DNA from: Venturia oleaginea
Lineage: Eukaryota; Ascomycota; Dothideomycetes; Venturiales; Venturiaceae
Assembly: GCA_013176395.1 (NCBI GenBank)
Contig: JABMLP010000001.1
Span: forward strand, 62,001-126,000
Reading direction: 5' to 3'
Length of the DNA stretch: 64,000 nucleotides
Positions 1 through 10,700 of this stretch are shown piece by piece. The stretch's first letter is position 1; the number at the start of each line of letters is the position of its first letter. A program made the translations under genes and the position numbers. The notes below the pieces were generated by a model. It made no database searches, was not told where the DNA came from, and saw nothing but the letters and a program-made list of their open reading frames with translations.

Positions 1-2559
1 ATCGTGATGTTTGTAGAGGCGTTTCTGGTCGAATTTGACGTCCCTGGTGCGAATGACCCTTTGCTGAGAAGGAATCCAAATCCGGTAAATGCCTGTAGAG
101 TCATAGCCCACATAGTAGCCAATGAATGCACGACGCTCCATCTTCTGAAGGCGACGAGACTTTGGAATGTTCTTGTCCAAACAATAGGCTACACTGCCGA
201 TTTTGACGAGGTGACGACCATCAGGCTTGCGTTTGAACACCATCTCAAATGGAGTCTTCCAGCCAAGTTCAGCTGTCGGAGTGCGATTGAGGAGAGTTGT
301 GGCGTGTGCCATTGTCGATGGCCACATATTGGTGGGTAAGCCGGCAGTCTCAATCAGACATCGAGATACCGTGGTAATTGACCTTCCAGCACGCTCGGCC
401 TTTCCGTTCTGAGCCTGAGTATCTGGTGCAGATGGCTCTCGAATAATACCTCGAATTCGTAGCTCGTGGTCGAAGGCGTCGTCCTTAAAATCATCGGTCT
501 GTACATACTTCACTTTGAAGCCCCAGTTCAGTTCGATGATATTCAAATGTTCCACCAGAACCTCGCGATAGGATGACATCTTCGAATGAGAAGCAGAAAG
601 ATTGAACCTCATCAAGGTACACAGAGTGTGTGAGGTATACCAGTCATTGTTGTAACCCTCATCATGATGAATCCAGTCAAAGGCGATCCGCTCAAAAGGT
701 TCGGTAACTGGTGCACTGCGCTCCGGATATCGTGAGACTTGGCGTGTCATTTTCGATAATGCACAGCACTCACAATCGGTGATGCACTGAGGTGCGGTTG
801 ATGCGTCAGTGAGGAGGATGCCAGTGACGTTATCAGTAAGGTGCTTCAAAGTATCCTTGTTGATATGGCCATAAATCTCATGAAGATCCTTACCATCAGC
901 AATCAGGACTGGCTTCTGGCGTGCAGACTTGCGCACTTTTGTCGCAAATGAAGCTGGAGGAGCGGTTAAACTGCCATGTGGTGGTCTAACTGGAGGAGTA
1001 TTTGGAGGGGACATAGATCCCACCCTCTCAGATGTTGAAATGTCTGGATTTTGAGCCACCACAAACATGGAGCCTTCACGTCTGAAAAGAATGACGACTT
1101 GGCCCTGTGCATTGGCGATTGTACCAGTAGAGAAGTCTACCAAGAAGCCTTTGTCAAGAATTTTAGCCAAACTCAGGACGTTGGTGGCGTAATCGGGAAT
1201 GAAGAGAACTCCCTCAAGATGAGCAGAGCCTTGGCCAGTGGGAGTCTCTACTGAGAAAGAGACCTTGCCCCGGGCAACGATTGCTGTTGATCCAGTGCCA
1301 GACATCACTGCTTCGCCATTTGTGGCTACAGAGGTCTGTGAAAAGATCGATGCGTTATTTGTTATGTGATCAGAGGAACCACTATCAAGAAACCACTTGT
1401 TCTGATAGCTGGTTGGCGTTTCTGTCACAAAAGAGACGGCAGAAGATGGAAAGGCTTTCGGCTGGGTAACCCTCGTCGTGAGTGAAATTGCAGGAGTGTT
1501 TGTTGACTTCTTGCTTCCTTGATCTCCAGACGTGGACTCAGAGCGCTGACGAGAAGCCCACTGTTCCATATGCTTCCTTAGATTGACTGACGGCGTCTTC
1601 AATGCAGTAGCAACTTTGGCTGCAATGTCGACATCTTCCTTCCATCCTGGTTTGCGAATTTCTGCGTGCAAGTATGGACAATTCTTGTACCACTCCCTTG
1701 CCCCACAGACACACACAGATGGGTGCTTTGACTGACTGCCTGGTAGCGATGGTTGCTTCCCGTTGAGCGTGGCTGTCTGAAAGGAGGTGTGAGCTGATCC
1801 TTTCCAGTAGGAGTTGATGGAGCGCTCAGCGTTAAACTCCTCGATAAGAAGTTGAATGGTGGTTGGTGGAGCCCCCTTCACCACGGCCTTGGTGATGGAA
1901 AGACGTTGAGAAGCAGCCCAGCTGGCGTCGTAAGAATGTACAGCTTCAAGGAAGGCATACAACGGCCTCTCTCCTGTCACCTCAGGTAACTCCACCCTCT
2001 TAGCATCGCGATATGCTTTGTCCCACTTCATCAACCAAGCCTCAATTGCGCTGCCCTTGGGGCCCTTGCAAACTGCTTGATATTCACGAAGAATCTCAAA
2101 CTCCCTCGCTCTCGATGTCGGTGCTATCATGTCCTTCAAAGCCTTAAACATCTGATAGGCTGTAGAACAATCTGTTAGCAGTCCAGCGTAGTCTGCGGAG
2201 ATTGATTCTTCAACAGAAACCATGCCAGCTTCAAGTTTTGAATCGGTTCGAGCCCAGAGCTTCCACTTGTCCCTGTACTCGTCCTGTAACATCTTATACA
2301 GCACCCGATCCTCTGAGGAGAGATCTGCTATACTGATATCCATCTCCATACCGCTAGCTCTGCTTGTTGCATCGTAGGGTACTGGAGGTTGAGGTTCAGA
2401 GGGAAGGATGGGTTCTGAAGATAATGCTGGATTGGCATACTTCCAGATACCAGCACGGGAGAAATTGGCTTTATGTCGAGCAAACCAGTCATCCCAGTCT
2501 CTTGCAGATGCTAAGATAACTTCAGAGGACTTGATTACTCTTGTGGATGATGCAGGCAT
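1..2559 (-). CDS. copia Gag-Pol polyprotein, partial (853 codons, C-terminus outside window)
   Basis: Starts at the ATG at 2559-2557 and stays open through position 1. The N-terminal part is a copia-type Gag (UBN2-like), followed by a short Cys-rich stretch of form CxCG...W..C, then an aspartic protease with a W-F-L-D-S-G-S-S motif (near 1380-1400), a GAG-pre-integrase segment and the integrase core with a Q-T-D-D-F motif (near 500) and an A-Q-N-G-K-A-E-R motif (near 400) carrying the catalytic Asp and Glu. The fall-off into the post-integrase region is at the window edge. No stop interrupts the spacer after the protease, unlike the copia element at 7389-13011. Confidence 0.85.
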   Translation of the reverse strand, partial: MPASSTRVIKSSEVILASARDWDDWFARHKANFSRAGIWKYANPALSSEPILPSEPQPPVPYDATSRASGMEMDISIADLSSEDRVLYKMLQDEYRDKWKLWARTDSKLEAGMVSVEESISADYAGLLTDCSTAYQMFKALKDMIAPTSRAREFEILREYQAVCKGPKGSAIEAWLMKWDKAYRDAKRVELPEVTGERPLYAFLEAVHSYDASWAASQRLSITKAVVKGAPPTTIQLLIEEFNAERSINSYWKGSAHTSFQTATLNGKQPSLPGSQSKHPSVCVCGAREWYKNCPYLHAEIRKPGWKEDVDIAAKVATALKTPSVNLRKHMEQWASRQRSESTSGDQGSKKSTNTPAISLTTRVTQPKAFPSSAVSFVTETPTSYQNKWFLDSGSSDHITNNASIFSQTSVATNGEAVMSGTGSTAIVARGKVSFSVETPTGQGSAHLEGVLFIPDYATNVLSLAKILDKGFLVDFSTGTIANAQGQVVILFRREGSMFVVAQNPDISTSERVGSMSPPNTPPVRPPHGSLTAPPASFATKVRKSARQKPVLIADGKDLHEIYGHINKDTLKHLTDNVTGILLTDASTAPQCITDCECCALSKMTRQVSRYPERSAPVTEPFERIAFDWIHHDEGYNNDWYTSHTLCTLMRFNLSASHSKMSSYREVLVEHLNIIELNWGFKVKYVQTDDFKDDAFDHELRIRGIIREPSAPDTQAQNGKAERAGRSITTVSRCLIETAGLPTNMWPSTMAHATTLLNRTPTAELGWKTPFEMVFKRKPDGRHLVKIGSVAYCLDKNIPKSRRLQKMERRAFIGYYVGYDSTGIYRIWIPSQQRVIRTRDVKFDQKRLYKHHD

Positions 2560-2779
2560 TGTGTAGGAGGGTCTACAGCAATGGGGGTTGAAAAGATAGA
2601 TAAATGGTATTGATCGTTGACTTCCCTCGGAGGAGACGGCGGGGCAGAATACCTGTAAACCACGAAAAGAACACGAAAGTGGTAAAGACGTTGAGGTGCT
2701 AGACCTGAAGAGGAGTAACGAACAAAGGCGGTAAGCCAGAAGTGGTTTAGTTCGAATAATCTGGGGACTCTAAGCGATA

Positions 2780-2793
2780 GCCGGGCTCATAAC
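2780..2793 (-). promoter_or_regulatory. primer-binding site of copia element 1
   Basis: In sense orientation the LTR is followed by GTTATGAGCCCGGC. This is complementary to the anticodon arm of initiator tRNA-Met (GGGCTCATAAC), the half-tRNA primer type known from Drosophila copia. The same sequence follows the 5' LTR of the copia element at 7389. Confidence 0.7.
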
Positions 2794-3000
2794 TATCTGA
2801 AGTTGGAACAACACCAAATGTGAGAGGTAAACTGAGGTAAGATATCGATTCAATGAGTGACTGCATGCCCTCAAACCGAGTGGAAAATGAGGGCTATATA
2901 TACACTATTGAAAGTACTGAAATAGGTTCTGATGGCTCGGTCGGTCTTGAGGCCGCCGGAGATATCACCATATTGCACCATATTACACCATATTGCAACA
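2794..3000 (-). repeat. 5' LTR of copia element 1 (207 bp)
   Basis: In sense orientation it begins TGTTGCAATATGG and ends CTTCAGATA, directly followed by the primer-binding site. A run of about three near-identical 12-bp units (TATTGCACCA-like) is seen at 2968-3000. The five bases outside (3001-3005, CCTCA) would be the target duplication; its partner lies outside the window. Confidence 0.75.
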
Positions 3001-4409
3001 CCTCATCATATGTCTTCTTGTATGTGCGGCTTAATGCAGTGGCGGCATTGCAGAGTTGCTGGTAGGTAACTGAGTAGTCTCCGACTTCTCGTGCTAGGTC
3101 TCTCGCCAATGCAGAGTAGAGTCTATCAACCATTTCACGCTTCATGATCTTACTGATGTTGTCCGCGCCTGTGAGGCCTTCAGTGAGTCCAGAGACCGCT
3201 GCCTTGTATTCAAAATCATTCTTGAATTCAGTGAAATCCTGATATGGCTTCATCAACAGTGTCTTGAATGATTGCCGCGCGTTGTCTGCCTCGAATGGAT
3301 CCAAAAATCTGGTATCCAGCACAAGGTAGAGGTCTTCCTTTATCAGCTCGCTGTAGGTCTTACCCAATGTTCCGGGTAGAATCAGGAGCGCATTATTTGT
3401 GCTTTGTGGCTTCTCCTGTGACTGATATCATGATCAGGGCTTTCTGTGCGACGAGCTCATTTCTCCTGCGTCAATTTTGAGATCGATGCTTGACTTCCAC
3501 TGCTTATATTCTATCGATGTAGCGCTATCTGTTGGATCGGCTTTGTACACGTGTATGAAATAGTAATGAAATGATAATGTAACGATAATGAAATGATAAT
3601 GAAATAAACATATATGGATAAGTCTCTTGTATTCTTGATTGTTCTTGTTCTTTTTCGAACATTGAAGTATCCTTGAGATGCAGAAATTGCACCGCCCCTG
3701 TCGGTGCCAAGGATACGACACTATCCTTGAGGTTCTTTGGCATGGGCATCTTGGTCCGGCTTCCACCACCACGGTTGGAGACAATGCTGTCATCGGTTTC
3801 TCCATTCATCTTGCGCGCCTTGAGGGCATTGAATTTCTGTGTCAAGTCGGTGTGTTCATCGAATTCCTTGGAGCGCATATTCTTTTCCGCTTGGAGGTCT
3901 GATATAAGTCCTAATACTTGCTGCTGCAAGCCTTCCACCTCTTGAGTACGCTGGCTTACTTGGTCAAGGGCTATATTCAGCTCATTCTGTTTTCCCGCCA
4001 CTTTTGCGTTGCAGAAGGTGGTCTCATTTGCTAGTAGGGTAGCGCCCTGTGTCTTCATGTTTTTGAAGGTCTTTCCTAGCACGTTGATTTGGTCAGTCTT
4101 GACTGCAGAGCTCTTGTATGCCAGGACGATTGTTTCTAATGCTAGGGATGGGTCTGCAGTAATAGCTTCTTGTAGGTTGTCTACCGTCAAGGCCCATGTC
4201 TTCTTGCTACCAGTACTATCCGTGAGTGAGAATTCGAGAAGAGCCGTAACCTTGTTATCCAGATGGGCCAGGCGCTTGTCGTAATCATCTTGAAGTATGG
4301 CTGCTTTCAATTCTTCAATGGCATCCCAATCCTCTGCTGATTCTCCGGTAAGGACCTCGTCTCTCAACTTGGTGAGCTCAGTTTCTCCTGCGAAGAACCT
4401 ATCCGCCAT
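3001..4409 (-). pseudogene. broken gag of a gypsy-type LTR retrotransposon
   Basis: The N-terminal part starts at 4409 (MADRFFAGETEL...) and reads as a coiled-coil-rich Gag leader. After about 250 residues the frame is lost in an AT-rich tract at 3540-3620 made of repeated ATGAAATGATA-like units. Gag sequence resumes in another frame around 3530-3460 and in a third at 3367-3001, where a capsid-like segment (L-D-P-F-E...Y-Q-D-F...E-F-K-N-D-F) is cut by the copia LTR. At least two frameshifts plus the insertion make it non-functional. The rest of the element lies left of the window. Confidence 0.7.
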
Positions 4410-4748
4410 AATGCTGCTTGGGTTTCTCTTTCTGCTTGGGTATATGTTCGTTTCGTACGAGGGTTGCGATCCGTGGATGGCTTGCTTTTTGGCGGTTTCT
4501 GGCGGTCCTTGGACGGCTTTTGCTTCGATACTTGAAAAGATACGCTCTTACAGTGTTTGCTTGCGGTGCCTCGTGCATGAGGGCTTTTGCGATATACGAG
4601 GTGTTGCTGTTGCTAGACAAAAGGCTTTGTCCGTATGATGTTTCCGGTGTCAAATTGACGGCTATCCAAGTATGCGACTTGCGACAGCGGGGATACGTCT
4701 TTGTACAAGACGCTGACCTTCCCAGGTAGATGTATTGACCATAAATAA
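4410..4748 (-). other. untranslated leader of the gag-bearing LTR element
   Basis: This stretch separates the gag start (4409) from the LTR (4749). No reading frame or known motif is convincing. The bases next to the LTR (sense TTATTTATGGTC) are where the primer-binding site should be, but I could not match them to a tRNA end or to a self-priming site. Confidence 0.5.
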
Positions 4749-4945
4749 TGTCACGGCAGCGATAGGATGTATAGAATGAACTAGGGTTCTAAGAACTGAG
4801 TGTGATAATAGAATTTACGGTAAAGAGCGAGTTACTACGAGGGCGCGAAGATATCGCGCCTTAGCCACAATGTGGCTAAGCCGATACGCCCGAGCCACGA
4901 AGTAACGTGACGGCAAAGGAGCCATGCCGTGCCGTCACATGAACA
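4749..4945 (-). repeat. LTR of the gag-bearing LTR element (197 bp)
   Basis: On the plus strand it runs from TGTCACGGC to CATGAACA; in sense it begins TGTTCATGTGACGG and ends GCCGTGACA. It contains short palindromes (GCCACAATGTGGC; GGCGCGAAGATATCGCGCC). Outside it, CTATC (4946-4950) joins Fot1-like transposase sequence, so this element landed in the 3' part of that transposase. Confidence 0.65.
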
Positions 4946-4961
4946 CTATCTCCAGAGTTAT

Positions 4962-6567
4962 AAAAAACAGCACACACAGCGAGAACTCAATTTTTGGAAT
5001 TTACAGAAGTATCATCTAAGGATCATCAAAACACCTCTGCCAGTGGCCGCTCCGGCCTCTAGAGGCCATCGCGCGTCCCTCAGCGTCGATGAGATATCTC
5101 TAGAGTCGCCGTCGCGGCCACCGCAGAGCAAGCAGACGAATACATGAGCAAGCTACACGAACGATGCGTCCACCAAAGACAACAGCAACCATCTAGTCAC
5201 TATCTCCCGGCTAGTCCATCACCCCAGATGACACTGCAACGCTCCGAGTCGACGAGTCACTGCTAGAACGGCAATACCTTCAACACAACTCAAACACCAG
5301 ACGCCCGGTGTGCAACAATCGGCACCACACACCACTGCAACGACTAGACAATCTCTCCCAACGTCTTGGCAAACCGTCCTGCTACAAGCTGTTGCCCAGA
5401 GCCTTGAGCCTCTCCCCAAACTGTTGCGTCCCAGTTATGGCATTGGCAAGAGTAGGTGCGCGACACAGTAAGTAGTAAGGACGCATAGAAGGAGCCTATT
5501 GGCGGCAAATCCCCTCCCTGTAAGCTAGCAGACGTAGCCTTGAGCCTCTCCCCAGACTGTTGCGTCCCAGTTATGGCAGTGGCAAGAGTAGGTGCGCGAT
5601 ATAGCAAGCAGGGAGAGCGACTGGCAGCAGATAGGCTCCGACTATAAGACGACAGGTCTACAACACAATCGGTGCGACACGATACGGCAGCTGCTAGAGA
5701 ACCTCATCTACTATCGTCTCCGCAAACCGTCCTGCTGCAAGCTGATGTCCAGAGCCTTGAGCCTCTCCCCAAACTGTTGCGTCCCAGTTATGGCATTGGC
5801 AAGAGTAGGTGCGCAACACAGTAAGCAGTAAGGACGTATAGAAGGAGCTTATTGGCGGCAAATCCCCTCCCTACAAGCCAGCAGACGTAGCCTTGAGCCT
5901 CTCCCCAGACTGTTGCGTCCCAGTTATGGCATTGGCAAGAGTAGGAGCGCGATATAGCAAGTAGGGAGAGCGACTAGCAGCAGATAGGCTCCGACTATAA
6001 GACGGCAGGTCTATAGCACGATCGGCGCCATACAATACGGCAGCTACCAGACAGCCTCGTCCACGGGCATACCCGGAGTATCACACCGAAGCAGCGAAAT
6101 CACGACTACGATGGTTACTATTGTCTCCAGCATCACACAACCAAATACACCGCCGCATAGGAATCTGGTGCAAGGCAACTTTCACAAGCAGAAACATACT
6201 TAGGGAACCCATTGGCCTTGAGGGATAAGGCGAAACAGATAGACAAAGCTGAGCATTAGAGGGAGACTGTAGGTAGAAGGATAGCGAAACACGAGGCATT
6301 GCCTCTTGAGTCTACATAGCACAGATATACTAGCAGAATAACCAGTATCTACAAGAGCCAGCGGGCATTTGGAGATACTGGTTAAGGGAAAAGAGGGAGG
6401 ACGGAGGGGACAGCTGGTCTTGTTTCAGTGAACGGGGCGAAGTGGGGCGCGGTGGATTATATAATCTATCACGTGTCGGCTGTCTGATGAAGTCCTCCTA
6501 ACCGGACATAGCTGCCTGATTAAGCGGCTGCAACCGAGTAGGATAAAATCAATCAATCAATCAATCA
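4962..6567 (+). mobile_element. LINE-type non-autonomous retroelement, copy A (1.6 kb)
   Basis: Bounded by a 14-bp target duplication (ATCTCCAGAGTTAT at 4948-4961 and again at 6568-6581) and ending in a run of AATC units. That combination is typical of target-primed non-LTR retrotransposition. It encodes no reverse transcriptase and no long reading frame, so it must be mobilised in trans, presumably by a Tad-like LINE. A nearly identical inverted copy lies at 28293-29895 with its own, different 16-bp duplication. Copy A sits in the C-terminal coding part of the Fot1-like transposase. Confidence 0.8.
5401..6060 (+). repeat. internal tandem duplication in LINE-type copy A
   Basis: A unit of about 350 bp occurs twice (from about 5400 and from about 5750). 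Each unit holds two copies of a roughly 60-bp motif beginning CCTTGAGCCTCTCCCC and containing GTTGCGTCCCAGTTATGGCA, so the motif appears four times (near 5401, 5533, 5752, 5889). The same layout is present in the inverted copy at 28.3-29.9 kb. Confidence 0.75.
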
Positions 6568-6581
6568 ATCTCCAGAGTTAT

Positions 6582-7388
6582 TTTTGCCTCCCTGAACTAA
6601 GAACTGACCCTGTTGAGCCTGTAAAACGCCTCCATGTGCAATATATTGTCTACGATATTGTTGCTTCTGTTTTCGTCGTTGGTTCTCTACACGAAGCTTC
6701 TTATTCTCTTCTGCAAGTATCACTGCAGAATTCATTGCGACTTGGCATCCTTTGATAAGTTAACTGATTGCTTAACTGCTTGGGCTCTGAGATTGGCGAT
6801 GAAGAAGGTCTCGGACGAGCTGAGCCTGCTGTTGAAGCTGAGCTATTGTACGAGGAGTTTCTGACGTCCACTGTGGTGCTACTCTATGGGTGTTCCTGGT
6901 GGTGATGGCGTTTTGGTGACTGTAAGCGACGAAAGAACACGCTGCAGGTTGTATGGAACAAGTCCTGTCGCTTGAAAACCGCTCTTGATATTCTGCTCAG
7001 AGAAGACAGTTGGTCGGGTGCTTGTATAGATCGATAGAAAGTCTTCTTTGTCGATATGGTGGGTTCCTTGACGAACAAGCTCTTGAACTGCTTGACCGTA
7101 CGAGCGTTTCAGAGGCGAAAAACAACTTACATCAAGCGGCTGAAGAAGATGGGATGTGTGTGGCGGCATACAGAGTGTCATAATGTTGTTTGTACAACAA
7201 TATCCGTCAAACTCTGGTGTTGCGTGACTGTTGTGGCCATCGAGGATAAGGAGACGGTGAGTACCCTTTGTACGAGCTTCTGTATGAGTATTGAAGTGCT
7301 TGATCCACTGAAATCCAAGCTCATTAGTTGTCCAGCCATTATCGCTTACAGTAATAACCCAATCAGCCGGTACCAGTTTGGTTGATGC
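6582..7388 (-). pseudogene. C-terminal half of a Fot1/pogo-like transposase, split and decayed
   Basis: The minus strand carries the second half of the DDE core, including W-T-T-N-E-L-G, L-L-I-L-D-G-H-N-S-H (second catalytic Asp) and H-L-L-Q-P-L-D-V (the pogo-type third Asp region). The frame stops at 6879; C-terminal coiled-coil sequence (A-E-E-N-K-K-L-R) can still be followed in another frame to 6582 with two TAA codons. The N-terminal half is at 13012-13705 beyond the copia insertion. A small deletion close to the insertion point (about 7365) also shifts the frame, so the gene was probably dead before copia arrived. Confidence 0.8.
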
Positions 7389-7596
7389 TGTTAGATGATA
7401 CAGCCGCTGTTGGATGATACCACAATTTCAGTTAGCCGCGAAGTGGATATCGGTGGCATACAGCCGTCGGAATCATGTACCCGTCTTTTGATTTCAAAGC
7501 AATCACATCTGTATAACTATCGCTCGGTCACCGGTTCATTATGAACCTCATGCAATCCTTAATCCTCCTCATCTTTTCACTGTGTATCATTCAAGA
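7389..7596 (+). repeat. 5' LTR of copia element 2
   Basis: Starts TGTTAGATGATACAG and ends GTATCATTCAAGA, with the near-terminal inverted motif GATGATAC/GTATCAT. Followed at 7597 by the initiator-tRNA half-molecule primer-binding site. Confidence 0.9.
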
Positions 7597-7610
7597 GTTA
7601 TGAGCCCGGC
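7597..7610 (+). promoter_or_regulatory. primer-binding site of copia element 2
   Basis: GTTATGAGCCCGGC, the same 14-mer as in copia element 1 (2780-2793, minus), complementary to the anticodon arm of initiator tRNA-Met. Confidence 0.75.
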
Positions 7611-7790
7611 TTGCCTACCCTCGTAAACACACCTTACCCTTTCTGGTTTCACCGCCGTGTATTGATACAACCCCCTCTATCAAACCCCATACACACTAGT
7701 CCCATTAAGCCCATCTTTCAGTGTTTACAACGATTCTGCCATCGATCCAACATCCTCTCGGAATATACGAAAAGATCCCCACCCACCACC

Positions 7791-10700
7791 ATGACGATGT
7801 CAGCTGCATTAGCATCGTCAAAGCTCAAGGGAGACTCCCTTGAAATCTTCCTTTCGGACCCTACAAAGTGGAACGCCTTCCGCGATTGGATTCGTCAAAT
7901 AGCAATTACCGACAATCTTTGGGAATACATTGATCCAGATTTTGAGCCCAAACCTATTGCTCTTACTCCATCTCAGCAAGCCCAGAACCCTCCCCCTGCT
8001 CAAGCCTATACAGAGCAACCTCTGTTGTACCTCCGAAGGGCCCCACTACCCGTCGACGTTGGCCTTACGCCAGCAACAATTGGCATTCCTGACAACGCGG
8101 CAAAACGGTGGGAATTTGAGTACGAATTGGGTGTTTTCAGGATTGAAAAAGTTGAGCACGACTTGAAAGTTAAGGCAATGAAGGAGCTGAAAAACAAAAT
8201 CTACGCCAACGTCTCCGCTGCATACGCAGGACATCTTACTGATTGCAACACAGTTCAGGAGATCATGGCATCTTTGAAGGAGCATGTTTGCCCTACTGAT
8301 CGCGCCCTCAAAATTGAGGTTCGCCGCGAATATCAGTACCTTAACTCCATTGGTCCCAAAGGCAGCGACGTCGATACTTGGATTAACAAATGGGTGTTCA
8401 CCCATGGTCAAGCGGTCAAACTAAATCTTGGTCAGGTTGAAGATGAACAGCCTATCTTTGACTTCATCACAGCAGTTCGCCGGTATGATAGCCACTGGGC
8501 TGACCTTCAAGAAGCCTTCATGAACAACCTCCTCTCCGACGGCCTAGACCTCCCTCCAATTGACAAAGTAGTCGCCCGATTCCGCAATACACGACGTCTC
8601 AGAGTCGTTGAGCATCGCACACATGGTCAAAATTCACCTCTAGCTTCATTTGCTACCTTCCAAGATGAACCTTCTGACACTAAAGCCTCTTCTACCGGCC
8701 CACGGGTTCCTCGCACACCAAAGGAATGTCTCTGCGGAGAAGTCCACTTTTGGAGTGACTGTAACCACATTGTGGAATGTATTCGCCCTCCCTACTGGGT
8801 TGAAAATCCGGCAAAGAAAAGTAAGATTGATGGAGCCATCAAAAAGAACAAGAAGTTGGTAGGCATCATCAAGACAGTGAATGAGAAAGCAGTTAAGAGA
8901 CTCAAAAACGATGCCTCATTACCATCGACTGCGGCACCAGAGCATATCATGGCAAACGCTACGTCTATCCACATCCCTCCCACTGAAGAAGTTGCTGATG
9001 TTGAGCCAGTTCATATCAATGCATACTACTCTTCAGTGGTAGAAGCCCTGGGTAACCCTATTGCCGCCGCATTCTCGTCTCAAATCACCATCCATTCCAA
9101 TATCTGGTATCTTGATTCAGCTTCCTCTCATCACGTCACCAACAGCCTTCAGTATTACACGACCGAATCCACCATGCCAATAGGATCGACTATCACCTCC
9201 GGCACTGGTCTTTCTCACGTTGTATCTAAGGGCACTGTCAAACTGCCGGTTACTACGCCAAATGGTCCCAGCTTCCTGGTGCTATCTGGGGTTATCTATG
9301 CTCCAGGCTTCAGCACAAATCTTATCTCTCTCTCTATCTTGATTGACAAAGGTTTTGATGTCAATCTTCGCCTCAATCGCATCACCAAGAACGACAAACC
9401 ACTCATTATCTTTCAGAGAGAAGGCCCAATGTGGGTCATCGCCAGGGAATCCTCAAGCTGACTATCCGCCATCACATCACCTGATACTGCGTTACCGACA
9501 TGTTATCCCAATGACACTCCAGCCGATTTCGAGACAACTGCTCTCACTACTGGCTTCAAAGGTGTTGCTGCTGCAGCTCTAGCCTCACAAACAACACAAT
9601 CTCGACCGCCAAAGAAAGCAACAGCTCTTGAATGGCATGAGATGCTTGGTCACGTTTCTCCTGCGGCGTTGACAAAACTACAAGCAAATACCACAGGTGT
9701 ACACATCACAACCAACAACCACAAGCCACATCATGCCAAATGTGAGTCCTGCTCCTTAGCCAAGGGTCAAAGAAAGGTCTCAAGACGTTTTGGGCATACT
9801 GATGTTGCTGTTGGACTCCCATTTGAGAGGGTGTCAGTAGATATGGTCCATCATGGAATCTCTATTGACCACAATCGCTACTCAACTCATCTGGTATGTG
9901 ATACGTTTGGCTACCATATAGTCACCAATCACTGGGAAGAGCACCAATCTGTTGACGCAATCATCGAGTTTGTAATGCTCATTGAGTCAATGGGTTACAA
10001 GATCCGATTCCTTCAAACTGATGATTTCAGATCTCAACGCCTCAATTCATTCCTTGCTCAACACGGCATCAAAAGAGAATCCTCTGCAGCACACACTCAA
10101 GCCCAAAATGGAGGGGCTGAGAAAGCAGGACATTTTCTCTGCCGTATCGCTCGTTCAATGATAATACACGCAAAACTCCCACACAATCTCTGGTCCGATG
10201 CCGTTAAATGTGCAGCATATCTGTTCAATCTTTGGCCAACTCGGCGCCTTGGATGGAAAACGCCCTACGAATGCATCACTGGCCGTAAACCAAATCTTGC
10301 ACATCTTGAAATCTTTGGCTGCAGAGCCTATCCTCTACGGTATCGCCTCGCTAAACTCGACAAAATGGAACCTCGCACCCATATTGGTTACCTTGTCGGC
10401 TACGATTCATCAAACATCTTCAGAATCTGGGTTCCTTCTCAAAAGAGAGTGGTCAGAAGCCGAGATGTTACCTTTGACTCCACCAAGTTCTACAAACCTT
10501 CCGAAGTAGACTTGGGCATCATCATGGAGGTTGAAGAAGCTATTGAAGTCCAGCAGCCATTACCCTCACTCAACGATGGAATAGAAGAGTCTCTACTTGA
10601 CACTTATCAGTTCACTCCACCAAACTTTGGTGAAATTTCAGTAACTGAACCAATTCAGCCCTCCTCTCCTGCCCAATCATCTTCGCCAAAAGCTCCTGCA

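Larger units (their letters stand above)
1..3000 (-). mobile_element. Ty1/copia element 1, truncated by the window edge
   Basis: The 5' LTR (2794-3000), a primer-binding site and a long gag-integrase reading frame lie on the minus strand and run out of the window at position 1, so the RT/RNase H half and the 3' LTR are outside. The LTR sits within the broken gag of another LTR element (3001-4409), so this copia inserted into that gag. The reading frame has no stop in the window, which suggests a young copy. Family assignment rests on gag/protease/integrase order and on close similarity of layout to the complete copia element at 7389-13011. Confidence 0.85.

Noticed and set aside
5344..5607. 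87-codon reading frame in the LINE-type element, also present in the inverted copy (29248-29511)
   Set aside because: It is shared only because the two copies are nearly identical; it spans the tandem units and has no recognisable domain.
6480..6515. Hammerhead-ribozyme-like CTGATGA followed by a GTCC/GGAC stem in the LINE-type element
   Set aside because: The conserved GAAA after the stem is missing and no flanking helices form; probably chance or another 3'-end structure.
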